NCBI GenBank assembly: GCA_029718625.1
Contig: CM056379.1
Coordinates: forward strand, 69,744,670-69,808,669
Direction: 5' to 3'
Origin: Synaphobranchus kaupii
Taxonomy: Eukaryota; Chordata; Actinopteri; Anguilliformes; Synaphobranchidae
DNA length: 64,000 nt
Part shown: positions 22,130-32,959 of the stretch, one piece after another
Position numbering within the stretch: the stretch's first letter is position 1
How the letters are laid out: each line of letters starts with the position of its first letter
The notes under the pieces: model-generated
What the model saw: the letters and a program-made list of their open reading frames with translations, nothing else
Told to the model about the DNA's origin: nothing
The model's database searches: none
Made by a program: the position numbers and the translations under genes

Positions 22130-22662
22130 GAAAACAGTTATAACTACATAACCAGGTAAAATATTTGGTTGATTAAACATGTTTACGAAGAGCTTTTGTA
22201 GAAAATAAAATATATTTATACAAAACCGGAAGCACATCGGTTGTATGCATAGTGAAGTGAGCACAGGGAAAAAACACAATGTTTATTTATACAAATTTTC
22301 AATAACATACAATTGTTCCTAAATCGGATCTTGATTTTTTAGCGTGTTGAAATGGTACCAAGAGCTTTTGTGATATGCATTTTATTGCCTGTGACTGCGG
22401 CGAGGTGAAGGCTGTAAACAAATAAAAAAAAGTGGGTTGGGCTATTAGCACCCTGCTGCTTTATGGCTCTGTAGTGTAACCTGAGAGCTGATAAGCATAT
22501 AAACGAATGTGTTCGCAGGCTGTGACTGTTTTTAACAATTTTGCGTCGAAAGTTCCGTGTTTTATTAACGTTATAATTTAGAATTTAAGAGAAAAAAGGA
22601 ACACTATAAAAAATTGGGACGGATACGTCCCACCACTAGGGGGCCAAAGCCTATAGAGTTAA
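22130..22662 (+). mobile_element. Relative of the 875-bp TTAA element (fragment)
   Basis: It shares blocks with 4461-5335 in the same order: 'cagaaaacagtt..aacta..', 'ttggttgattaaacatg', and the end 'gacggatacgtcccaccactaggggg..tatagagttaa'. The right end is at TTAA (22659-22662); the left end is unclear. It is an older or different subfamily, nested in the hAT element. Confidence 0.6.
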
Positions 22663-22902
22663 AAACTCGACGTCCCATAATTCCCTCCGGACGGTTCAAT
22701 GAAGTAAAATGGCCGAATTAGCAAGGTGGTATGCACTGCCAAAAATGTCCAGACGAGATGATGATATCTGAACATTTCGGCTCATTCTATAAATCAGATT
22801 TCAAGAAATTGCCGATAGTCTCCAAAGTCCATTCTATCTGTCATTGGGAATTTACTCCTGAAACAAAACTCCGCCGACGTCTGACGTACTCACTTGAGTA
22901 CT

Positions 22903-23065
22903 CTATTACATGTGCAGTGCATTCTTTTATCACATGCACAGATAATTCCTAGCATCCTGTACACTACTGCAGGGCCCTCTGCATGCACTGTGCATTCTTC
23001 CATCACATGTGCAGTGCATTCTTCCATCACATGCAGAAATTATTTCCCAGCATCCTGCACACTAC
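22903..23065 (+). repeat. Local tandem duplication
   Basis: The text 'gtgcagtgcattcttccatcacatg' and 'cccagcatcctg.acactac' recurs two to three times with small differences and indels. Confidence 0.7.
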
Positions 23066-23408
23066 AGCAAGGCTATTGAGGCCACACTACTGCATTTGAG
23101 CCGAAGGACTACATCTATTTTGAATCCTTTTTTTTTGGGGAGGGGGGGCGGGTTAGCAAATACATTTCTTTTATTCAACGTTCATGTTTTTTGTCCAATG
23201 AAAGAATCCATTCAAGTTCTACTCACAAAAGTTTGCATGGATGTCTGCTTATGACAAAACAAAATATTTATATTTATGTCTGCATATGACAAGGTAAATA
23301 CAGCTAGTACAAATAACGCCAACCATATATTCCCATATATTCCCGTTAATTCCCATGGAAAGTTTCCACCTTTGAATATTCCCAGAATTTTGCAACCCTA
23401 GTTGTTAC

Positions 23409-24017
23409 CCAAGCGCCTTTTACACAGCTCCATTTTAGCTGTAACACTCTTAACAGAATACTTTCAAGTTCAAACAGAGAAGGTTTGTACTGTTCTATTA
23501 TTATGTTCAGAGCATCCATGAACTTTGCGCCCCCTACCTTTACTGGGTCGGGTAGGTTGGCACAAACCGCTATCATTTCTTGCATCTGCCAGGGCATCAG
23601 CATCGTCGGGTCTCCATCAGTACGGAGATTGGGGCACTCAATCATTGGCATGGTCATTGCTGCCAGAGCATCTGTCCCGTAATTTCGACCAGACCTGGTT
23701 TGATTTTGGGGAGGAGAAAGATAGTTACTAACATTCTGTAATAGTCCACTCGCAGTGTCCAGAAAGGGACCGCCGTGTCTGGGTGTTGGCGTTGCGGAGG
23801 CACCCGGCTGTTGGAGCGGCATCACTGGGGTGCGGGGTGGGCTTGGATGAAACCCAACTGGTGGTGTCGTGGTTCTCACCCCGCCAGTATAGGGCGGCGG
23901 CGCCTGTTGTGGTGTCGGGTTGCTTGAGTGCCTTGTTCCTCCGGCAGGCTGCTGTATGGCGGATTGGGGGTGAGGGCAGGCTGGGCAGTCGAGATCCATA
24001 GTGTAGGGAATATTCAT
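23409..24017 (-). pseudogene. ERV gag, N-terminal part
   Basis: The minus strand is open from a methionine near 24000. It gives a cysteine-bearing N-terminus, a proline-rich region with a PPPY late-domain motif (near 23900) of the kind that recruits ESCRT for budding, then the start of the capsid domain. The frame runs into the hAT insertion and resumes at 19706. Apart from that insertion it looks well preserved, so the hAT probably landed soon after, or the frame was kept open by chance. Confidence 0.8.
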
Positions 24018-24572
24018 TTAATTAATACACGAGGCACCAAAATGTAGCGACCAGGTACGAGTCTGATAGCAGTGAGCAAGATGATCAGTAACATGATCTC
24101 TCAATCATCAGAGTCCGTACGCGGGGCACCGAAAATGTAGGGGACATACCTCTATTTATACACGGGGCGTCACTTATGTACTGCGATACGCCACTACCAT
24201 CCTTATACAACTGGTGGCATAGTTTTGTATAATAAATCAGTCTCATAAAATTTATATATTATTCTCAAAAGAGAAAATACTAACTAAAAATGGGTAACTT
24301 GAATTAATAATTAAATTAATTACCAATAAAATTACACATTAATAATTGTCTTAGCAAAATCACAATATCATGTACTCAGTTGATACCGAATTAATATAAA
24401 TGATCCAGCTAGAAGGTGAAGGCATTTTGGGGAATCCCTGCGATTAGCATTGGCTGATTCAGTTCAACACAAGAGCAACATTAATACAGGCAATCTTGGA
24501 TAAATGTAATAGTTTATTGAACACAGTACCAAACAGAGCAAAGCACGATTCACTACTATAATGTAAAACAAA

Positions 24573-24627
<55 letters not shown>

Positions 24628-26365
24628 GCGTTGGGCGTGTGTGGAATTTCCATGTTCTCCTACGTGTGGGGGTTGCCACGGACACGTGTTCATTGCGAAC
24701 AAAGAAACTAAGATGGAGGGAGGTTTGAAACTAGCTTTTGCTGGAGCTAGCTAATGGCGGCGCTTAAATGCGTGTGCGTTGAGATCAGCGTGCAGTGTTA
24801 GGATTACGGCTGGTTAGTGTTTAAAGATAGATCGCATGCAAGATACGCTCTGTGCGTGGATGCCTTAAACCTAACGCAGCGCGGTGGATGGCATAAAACC
24901 ATCCAAAGTAAAACGGTAACACAAAACTTTTACAGAACACATTAACCTTTCATTAGCAGTTACATACATCCAGTCATAAACATGTTTCTTTTGCTAACTA
25001 ATATGCTATTGTCCATGTTACAGCCTTACTTGAATTAAAGTCCGTTAAATAGGTTCCTCCGTTGGATCGCACACTCACGATGAAAAGGGGAAATCCAGTC
25101 GCCCTGATTCTGTTGTGGTGAGTTCGCAGGGGTTGTGGAAGATAGGGGAAACGTCCGCCTCATCTTGGGTCCCTGGAACAGCTTTCTTTCGTCGTTCTTA
25201 CGGGATAATGGAACCGCTCGCATTATCTCTCCCGAACTATGCAGCGCCATCCTACTGCAGACCGCTTGCCTCTTTGGGGACTCACTGGCGGTGCTCTGCT
25301 ACAGGATCAGTGGCTGCGTGGTCCGCTTGCTGGTTCTTCTTGACCACCGGGTGCTCGCGTTGCCTCCTTGCGCCTCGTCTCCGGTCCTCCGTGGCCGATA
25401 GCCGGGGGTAGATGAGCCCGCCTCGCTCGGTTGGGTCGGCGCCACGGGCTGCCGATGCTTCCTGTAGAGCGAGGGCTCGGACCCCAGGCGTGCTCCAGGC
25501 CTCACGGGCCCAGAGACGAGACACGTTCAGCGGACAACTGGCCCGGAAGAAAACTGCGGGAAGAACTGGGTAGAACTGGGTGTGTTGCCCCCCATTATAA
25601 ACTTTATTGCCAGTCGCGCATTCCGCTGTGTAGTATCACGTTACAGTGCGGAAATCACAACTGGTGCAACGTCCTACGTCACTTCCAACGTGGAGGAGGA
25701 GCCTCCTGTGGACTGTATGGACTTGTAGTTCTTATTGTCCCTACAATAGTAACCTTGTGAATAGAAGCTAATTGTGGATAAATACCTGCCTGTGAGGAGG
25801 GAGGAGGGAGGGACTGATTCTCAGCTAGTGGGTCAGATGCAGCTTTTGGCTTTGTTCCCTGTTTTTGCTTTTTGTTTCTCCTTTTTCCCATTTACCAAAC
25901 GCATACCAGTCAGGCTCCCAACAATTATTATTATTATTCATAACTATGGTTTGTTATCTCGTATTAATCACCCCAGACAGATGTGCCCAGTTTCCCAATC
26001 AGGTTACCGTCGTCTCGTCCCGGTGGTCACTGCTTACAGTATCCCGGTGGGAGAGGTTTCTGGTATCGAGTCACGGGGCGTTATCTCCTCGGCAGTGCAC
26101 TGTCGCCTTCCTTCTCAGCAAAAAGAACAAGTCTGTGAGGGGAAGAATTAATGTTCGTTCCTTTGACTTCAAAAATTCTTGTCCGCTCAAATCGTAGCTT
26201 GTAGCCTTACTGAGTCATGCAGTTATCTAATCATACAACAACATAGCATGAGGAATGAACATAATGTTTGTTTCTCATAACGTCCTCCTTAGTCCCTTTC
26301 TAAGCTTACCAAGCGAGTTTTAATGCATTAGCAAAGCACATTGGAAAAGAAGATTTTCCCTGACA
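24018..26365 (-). repeat. ERV leader and 5' LTR region with inserted LTR-like DNA
   Basis: The LTR start is secure: 26365-26180 matches the 3' LTR start at 15336-15150. The rest does not match the 3' LTR and is too long. On the minus strand a sequence starting TGTAGGGAC at about 25745 and ending CCCTACA at about 24137 looks like another LTR. The junction CTACATTTT-GGTGCC occurs twice in near-identical form (about 24047 and 24137), as if two LTR/primer-site borders lie in tandem. An AATAAA on the minus strand lies near 24515. I read this as a second related retroelement end inserted in or recombined with the ERV 5' LTR. Confidence 0.45.
24575..24628 (+). repeat. (GT)n microsatellite
   Basis: About 26 uninterrupted GT units; the Thr-His repeat frame on the minus strand is an artefact of it. 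Confidence 0.97.
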
Positions 26366-26366
26366 C

Positions 26367-27036
26367 AAAAATTTCAAGTAGACAATTTCTCCCTTTCCCC
26401 TAAAACCAGCATTTTGGTCTTCTCTGAGTTTAGGAGCAGGAAATTGGAAAGCTTCCAAGCTTTAATATCTGCAATACAAGCCTCTAATCAAGAAAGTGGT
26501 AGTGCATTGCCGGGTTACATGTAAATGTACATCTGCGTATCGTCCGCATAGCAGTGAAAATCTACCCCATGTAGACCCCATGTTAATGAAAAGAGTACTG
26601 GACCATATTTCATTACTGAGTAATTGGATACTTCTTCATTTAATTTATCAAACTGCTTCCTATTGTATAAGTATGATCTGAACCATACAAGTGCTTGACC
26701 ATTAAGTCCAACACAGCCCTGGAGTCTGATCAGTACAATCTCATGATCTATTGTATCAAAAGCTGCACTTAGGTCAAGGAGTACAAGAATAGACAGAGTT
26801 TTGGTCGGCTGATAATAGTAAATCGTTAATAACTATAACAAGTTCCGTTTCAGTGCTATGGTATGGTCTAAATCCTGACTGGAATATTTAATGGATATGG
26901 TTTGAGCTAAGGTATGCACCAAGTTGCTTCGCAACAGCTTTCTCTAATATTTTTGATAGAAATGGAAGATTTGAAATGGGTCTATACTTTTCCAGTTTGT
27001 CAGGTTCGAGGTTTGGTTTCTTCAGTAATGGCTTAA
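26367..27036 (-). pseudogene. L2-type LINE, RT part of copy A
   Basis: The minus strand encodes 'LEPDKLEKYRPISNLPFLSK' (27060-26960 region). Further down come 'YADDT'-type palm text (near 26550) and 'LLNSEKTKMLVLG' (near 26430), broken by stops. This precedes, in the LINE, the block found at 7440-6430; the ERV separates them. The 5' side ends exactly at a TTAA border. Confidence 0.75.
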
Positions 27037-28437
27037 CCTCTTGCTGCCAAACACCCCCTAGCGGTAACGCGGGCGTTACAGAAATTATTAAATTATACAT
27101 TTCATTAATTTAATAATATATAATAAACTGCTCACCTCAATATTTTGATTAAATATCCTTAAGATATATCCATTCCTTCTGGGAAAGTGGTTTTTAAGCC
27201 CAAAATGTTGAGTTAAAACTTTGTAAATAACGTTGGAAATAACGTTGGACCTAATTCTCAAGTATTGCAGCTTGATGCCACACCATAAACAATGTGCTGG
27301 TAAACTGTTCTGCTTAATTGTATTTCACAAAACTGGTTTGAAAAATCATTATACCTTTAGGCTTCAAGGAAAAATACTTTAAAACTTTCATACGGCTGTC
27401 CATGATTTTTTTCAAATTTTAAACCGACTTGTGCTTTTCTGCACTTCATTACGTGTAGCTTGGCTGTGTTCAGTTTAGCATTGTGAAACTCCAATCCCGT
27501 GGCTTAGCATACTTTAGCCGAAGTGGTTTTGTACTTGATTGCAGAGATTTATGCAAAACCGTCGTCAATTGGGTGTATTTCTTTGACTGATAGCACAAGA
27601 GGCCTATCTGAAGTGGGAAAAACTTGCAGCGACCCACCTCCACTCCGATTATTATTTGCTTTCCATTGGGTTTTAAAACTGTCTGTCAAATATTCCAGCC
27701 AATAGCCAAGACTCTTATCTTTCAGACAAGCCCTCATTCAACACAAAGTCCTCGTAAATGAAGTAGATGCAGCCCCGCGTAAGAGGAGGAGGCAACCAAG
27801 CGTAATTATCGAACCAAGATGGCGCAGTGTTTTTATCTTGTAGCGTAGCTCGCTACATTCCGTTTAGCAAAGCACAATTCATAAGGTAACTGCTGCTGTT
27901 TATCTTTTTACTTTACAGTCTCTTTCATACAGTTTTTGGTTAGTTATGTCTAGGTTATTCAGGAGTTTCTCCGTGCAGCAGGTCCTAGCCCAAATATGGT
28001 TTTGCGGTCTCAGTGTATGAGTCGTGTAAGGTAACAGATTTTTTTTTTTTTGCCGGTATACCAGTGCGAATTCACTGTTATGTATAAAACGAATCCCTCT
28101 GAATTAAATTAATATAGCTAACACTACTATATTGTAACAATGGCAAGCTAGCCAGCAAAATTACATGTAGCAGCTAGCTATCTATTTGTGTCTGAGACAA
28201 GCTGTTCAGAGTTTCTTTTGAATTAAATAGCGTCTGAAGGGTTTGTTTTGTTCCACATGAGTAAATTGTTCTGTATGCAGTACAGCAGGCTGTGCCGGTA
28301 AACAAATGAGCAATTTATGCATGACGTAACATGAGGGAGAGATAACATGAGGATGAGTTTGTTGTTGTTGTTGATTATTATGCAGGGGTTTATTTTAACT
28401 AGGGTGGACATTTGATTTTATATCCCGTTTGCATATA

Positions 28438-29652
28438 CAGTCAAGCCAGAAAGTCTGAACACTCCTTTCACCTTCTCCACGTTTTATTACATTACAGACA
28501 TATTCTACAATAGATTGAGTTCATTTTTTGTCTCAAAATTCTACACAAAATAGCCCACAAAGTGAAAACAGGTTTAGACATTTGTTAATTCATTAAAAAT
28601 CAAAATGTAAAATATATGTACACAAGTGTGCACACCCTTTGATATGACACCCAAAAGTGAACTGAGGTGCATTTTGTTTCCACTGATACTGCTTGAGATG
28701 TTTGTACAACTTAATTGGAGTCCACCTGTGATAAATTCAATTGATTGGACAAGATTGGGGATTGCCAACACCTGCCTACATAAGGTCCCACAGTTGACAG
28801 TGCATGTCAGAGCAAACTCCAAGCCATGGGGTCAAAGGAATTATCTGCAGACCTCAGAAACAGGATTGTGTCAAGGCATAGATCTGGAGAAGGGTAGAGA
28901 AAAATCTCTGCAGCTTTACAGGTCCCAAAGAGCACAGTGGCCACCATCATTCGTAAATGGAAGAAGTTTGGAACCACCAAGAATCTTCCTAGACCTGGCC
29001 ACCCGGCCAAATTGAGCAATCGGGGAAGACGGGCCTTGGCCAGGGAGGTGAGCAGGAACCCGAGGGTCACTCTGACAGAGCTCCAAATTCTCTGGTCTGA
29101 TGAAACCAAAATGTAACTTTTTGGCCTGAATACCAAGCGTCACGTCTGGAGGAAACCAGGCACCGCTCATTACCTGGCTAATACCATCCCTACAGTGAAG
29201 CATGGCGGTGGCAGCATCATGATGTGGGGATGTTTTTCAAAATAAAATAAAATTGCATATTTTCTAAAAACCTGTTTTAACTTCGTCATTATTGACTATT
29301 GTGTGTAGATGTTTGAGGCAAAAAATGAACTCAATCTATTGTAGTATAAGTCTGTAACGTAATAAAACGTGGAGAAGGTGAAAGGAGTGTTCAGACTTTC
29401 CGGCTTGACTGTATCTGTACACACCCTTAGCCTAATACTTGGTTGCTGCACATTTGGCATATGATATTTTACATTTTGATTTTTTATAAATTAGCACAAA
29501 TGTCTAAAAACCTGTTTTCACTTTGTCATTTGGGCTATTTTGTGTAGAATTTTGAGACAAAAAATTAACTCAATCTATTGTAGAATATGTCTGTAACGTA
29601 ATAAAACGTGGAGAAGGTGAAAGGAGTGTGCAGACTTTCCGGCTTGACTGTA
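28438..29652 (+). mobile_element. Tc1-like relic with doubled right end
   Basis: The left terminus CAGTCAAGCC starts after TA (28436-28437). A matching right terminus ends at 29411 before TA. A second, similar right terminus ends at 29650 before TA. The extra block 29412-29652 is either a nested short element sharing the end or a tandem duplication. Confidence 0.75.
28826..29240 (+). pseudogene. Tc1 transposase remnant
   Basis: It begins MGSKELSADLRNRIV, the usual start of fish Tc1-like transposases. The helix-turn-helix region follows (through 'KFGTTKNLPRPGHPAKL' in another frame), then after a deletion 'WSDET' and '[13 protein letters not shown]' from the catalytic domain. Frameshifts, a stop and the missing end make it inactive. 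Confidence 0.8.
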
Positions 29653-30305
29653 CCTGGACTCATTTCTGGCTAATGGGGCTCTGGTGGAATACAAGATTCA
29701 CTGTGCTGCTACATGGGTTTGGAGAGCTTTTTGGGGACCACGGGTAGGCTAGTTAGTTGTGTAATATGAAACACACCAAAAAAACATCTAAAAATGAACT
29801 TTTATTGCCAATTATCAAATTTTATTGTAAAACTTAAAAAATAAATCATATTGACACTTTTCTGGAACCTTGCCATTTTTTTTTCACACAACTTGTGCCA
29901 ACTTTGGCAACCGAAATGGTTCACCTGAAAAAAAGCTCTGTAGAATTTGAATAGTTTGAGATATTGACACCATATTTTAGCAGAGATATGCAGCATATTG
30001 AGGAATCACAAAGATGAGTTATTTCCTCCATAGCTCTTGTAGCTCATCAGGTAAAAAATCTGAAATTTGAATGTAGGTACCCGTTTTTTAGTTTTTTCAC
30101 AATTTCTGTACATAAATTGTTGTAGTTAAGTAGCAAAAAGTGTATGTATTGTATATGAATTGTGACTACTTAATAGTGCAGTTCTCTGTTTTAATAAAAG
30201 CTATAAACCCATTTGTAGCCTTTACAGTTTTTGAGATAAACAGCTTTGTTGGTCACTAGTGAAAACAGGCGAAAATCGGTATATTTTGCCCTTGGTAGGA
30301 AGAGG
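29653..30305. other. Unassigned AT-rich part of the TTAA element
   Basis: No coding frame; the region is part of the TTAA-bounded segment. Confidence 0.5.
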
Positions 30306-30607
30306 TTAAGGAACATAGCTAAAATTAGGCACCTCTTATCAGAAGGGGACGCAGATTGATCCATGCTTTTGTTATGTCTAGGCTAGATTACTGTAATGCC
30401 CTGCTATCTGGCTGCCCTAAATCCTTGTTAAATAATCTCCAGCTTGTGCAGAATGCAGCCGCTTGCATTTTGACTAGAACTAAGAAGTATGAGCATATTA
30501 CCCCAGTGCTAGCATCGCTTCATTGGCTACCAATTAAGTATAGGATAGACTTTAAGGTTTTGCTTATGACCTTTCAAGCTTTAGATGGACTTGCACCAGT
30601 GTATATA
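30306..30607 (+). pseudogene. L2-type LINE copy B, first part
   Basis: The plus strand encodes 'RLDYCNALLSGCPKSLLNNL' and 'ILTRTKKYEHITPVL', the C-terminal segment of an L2 RT ORF. It starts at the TTAA border inside the native LINE codon run and is cut by the Tc1/mariner element at a TA. Confidence 0.85.
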
Positions 30608-32138
30608 CACTACTCACAAAAAGTTAGGGATATTTGGCTTTCGGGTGAAATTTATGGAAAATGTAAGTTCACGCTACAGTGATATTATACGTATCATGAA
30701 AGTAGGGCATTTAAGTAGAAGCATGCAATGGTGATTTCCTCATCTCAAACAATTTATTGAAACAAAAGCCAACAACAGTGGTGGGTATACCACAACAAAA
30801 ATGTCAATGTCTCAATAACTTGTCATGTGCCCTTGAGCATCAATTACAGCTTGACAACGACGTCTCATGCTGTTCACAAGTCGACTTATTGTCTGCTGAG
30901 GCATGGCATCCCACTCTTCTTGAAGGGCGGCCCTCAGGTCATTGAGGTTCTGGGGTACAGAGTTACGAGCCTCTACACGGTGAGTCAGCTGATCCCATAG
31001 GTTTTATATGGGATTCAGGTCTGGAGAAAGTGCAGGCCACTCCATTTGAGGTACCCCAGTCTCCAGCAGCCTTTCCCTAATGATGCGACCTCGATGAGCT
31101 GGAGCATTGTCGTCCATGAAGATGAAATTAGGCCTGTGTTGTTCATGCAGGGGCACAATGACTGGATTAATGATGTTATTCAGGTAGTATGGGCTTGTCA
31201 CTGTACCATTCACAAAGTGTAGGGCAGTTCTGTATTGACTAGACACACCTGCCCACACTGTAACACCGCCACCACCAAAGGGTCGTCTGGTGACAACAGT
31301 GGCTGATGCATAGCGCTCTCCTTGACGTCTCCAACATCGTTGGCGGCCATCATTTCTGCTCAACGTGAATCGACTTTCATCAGAGAACAGCACTGAGGCC
31401 CACTGGTCCCTCGTCCAGCGTAAATGCTCCCTGGCCCATGCAAGACGATGACGCCTGTGCCTGGTGGTGTGGTCAGGTACCCTTGCAGGCCGTCTAGCAC
31501 GCAGACCACGCTGATGTAAACGGTTTCGAATGGTCTGACGTGACACTTGGGTGCCTCTCACCTCCCTTAAATGTGCCTGGAGTTGAGTGGCATTCATCAT
31601 CCGGTTCCGCAGGGCACTGTTCACAATGAAGCGGTCATCAGTGTGGGATGTGGCCAAAGGACGTCCACTTCTATGCCTTTCTGTGACTCTTCCAGTCTCT
31701 CTGTATCTCTGTTGCAACCTGCTGATGACACTCTGTGACACTCTAAGCTCAGTGGCCACTTCCCTCTGAGAACATCCTGTTTGAAGCCTCGCAATGGCGA
31801 GGTACTGTTGATCAATTGTTAGGTGTCGTCTTGGTCTCATGATGTCAAAATGTGAACAGCATGATGAAGAGGACTGTTTAAATACCAATTCTAATTGAAC
31901 CAGGAAATGTATTGGTCGATTCATGGATCAAACACCTGTTGTGAATTTTGCCGTTCAGCTCCTTGTTAGAGAACAGCAAGTTGTGCAAAAAGTACTGAAA
32001 CATTGAATAGTTGGACATGTGCATTCAAAAGTTTAGAGAAGGTCAAATTAATTTCACCTGTAAAGGTTATAGTGCATTTTAGGTTCATCCTGAAATTTCA
32101 CCCGAAAGCCGAATATCCCTAACTTTTTGTGAGTAGTG
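30608..32138 (-). mobile_element. Tc1/mariner transposon, nearly full length
   Basis: A 1531-bp element with near-perfect terminal inverted repeats (CACTACTCACAAAAAGTTAG at both ends) and TA on each side (30606-30607, 32139-32140). Its one gene runs on the minus strand. It splits the L2 copy B frame cleanly, giving a precise empty-site prediction. Confidence 0.93.
30812..31840 (-). pseudogene. Tc1/mariner transposase with stop at catalytic Glu
   Basis: The start codon is at 31840 ([12 protein letters not shown]) and the natural stop at 30812, a length of 343 codons as usual for the family. It has an N-terminal paired-type helix-turn-helix (about 1-110) and a DDE domain. The first Asp is in 'LFSDESRF' and the second in 'FMDDNAPAH'. 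In 'SPDLNPI' the next codon, which by family spacing (D34E) encodes the catalytic Glu, reads TAA. The frame is otherwise open to the C-terminus. So one base change both truncates the protein and removes the third metal ligand. Confidence 0.9.
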
Positions 32139-32405
32139 TATGTAATCTGCTTTTACCATATAAGCCAAAAAGATCACTTCGTTCCCAAGATGCAGGCTAC
32201 TTAGTAGTCCCTAGAATATCTAAAAACTTGACGAGTGGTAGAGCTTTCTCCTACAGAGCGCCACTACTGTGGAACACCCTGCCAAAATTAATAAGGGAAT
32301 CAGACACAGTCTCAATATTTAAGTCTAGATTAAAAAACGCACCTTTATGATCAGTCTTATAATGAGTTAAGCGTTATAACGATACTTAAGCGTTAGCTGG
32401 TAATT
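32139..32405 (+). pseudogene. L2-type LINE copy B, second part
   Basis: It continues the frame cut at 30607 with 'CNLLLPYKPKRSLRSQ' and 'GRAFSYRAPLLWNTLPKL' to a stop at 32350, then a short 3' tail. It abuts the decayed gypsy element on the minus strand. Confidence 0.85.
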
Positions 32406-32952
32406 GGCTAGCTGGGCTACCCAACGCTGCTCTGTTGCTCCCAGCCGTGCTGTCTTCAGGTGCACCAGGGGGTTGTTGTCTGTGAACACGGGGACCTGGG
32501 CACCCCACAGGTAGTCCTGGAACTTCTCGGTAATGGCCCACTTCAAGGCCAGTAGCTTGAGTTTGAAGGAGCTGTAGTTTTGGTCATTCCGTTCGGGGGA
32601 ATGCAGGCTCAGGCTGGCATAGGCAATCACCCTCTCCCTCCCGTCCTGCACCTGACCCAGCACTACTCCTAGGCCCTCCAGACTGGCATCCATATAGAGT
32701 CGAAAGGGAAGGTTGAAGTCCGCAAATGCCAACACAGGTGCAGTCAATAAGGCCCGCTTCAACTCCTCGAATGCCTGCTGGCACTCCTCTGTCCAGGTCA
32801 CTGGCTGCGTCTTCTTCCCCCAAGCCGCGGTCCCTACGACCAGCTGTTGAATGGGAGATGCTATTCGGGCGAAAGCAGGGATAAATCGCTGGTAGTACCC
32901 CGCAAAGCCCAGGAAAGCCAGCACGGTTTGTCGCCACCCCCCATGGGCCCAA
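32406..32952 (-). pseudogene. Gypsy B: RT end and RNase H
   Basis: The minus strand reads 'FLGFAGYYQRFIPAF' (after the RT palm), then RNase H with 'RLYMDASLEGLGVVL', 'LALKWAITEKFQDYL' and 'VFTDNNPLVHL'. The metal-binding Asp and Glu residues are present in this piece, but the last Asp and the whole integrase are lost where L2 copy B joins. Confidence 0.85.
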
Positions 32953-32959
32953 TCACATG

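Larger units (their letters stand above)
19707..23408. mobile_element. hAT-type DNA transposon with 8-bp TSD
   Basis: The element (19715-23400) starts TAGGGTTTCAAAG and ends TTTTGCAACCCTA, which are imperfect inverted repeats. It is flanked by perfect 8-bp repeats GTTGTTAC (19707-19714 and 23401-23408), diagnostic of hAT. It interrupts the ERV gag cleanly. At 3686 bp it is long enough for an autonomous element, but no transposase frame survives. It contains an AT microsatellite, a TGA/TAA-rich run, a TTAA-type relic and a local tandem duplication. The rest is unassigned AT-rich DNA. Confidence 0.85.
27033..30309. mobile_element. TTAA-flanked piggyBac-like element
   Basis: Both borders are TTAA (27033-27036 and 30306-30309), with inverted termini TTAACCTCTTGCTGCCAA and, from the right, TTAACCTCTTCCTACCAA. 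About 3.3 kb, including the nested Tc1 relic (28438-29652). No transposase frame is recognisable; several short open stretches near 27530-27740 are of no known family. Flanks are L2 fragments in opposite orientation. Confidence 0.6.

Noticed and set aside
24464..24685. Frame encoding a Thr-His repeat
   Set aside because: Translation of the (GT)n microsatellite.
25115..25524. Overlapping frames on both strands of a GC-rich block
   Set aside because: They lie in the probable LTR/leader DNA and lack motifs; GC-rich sequence has few stops by chance.
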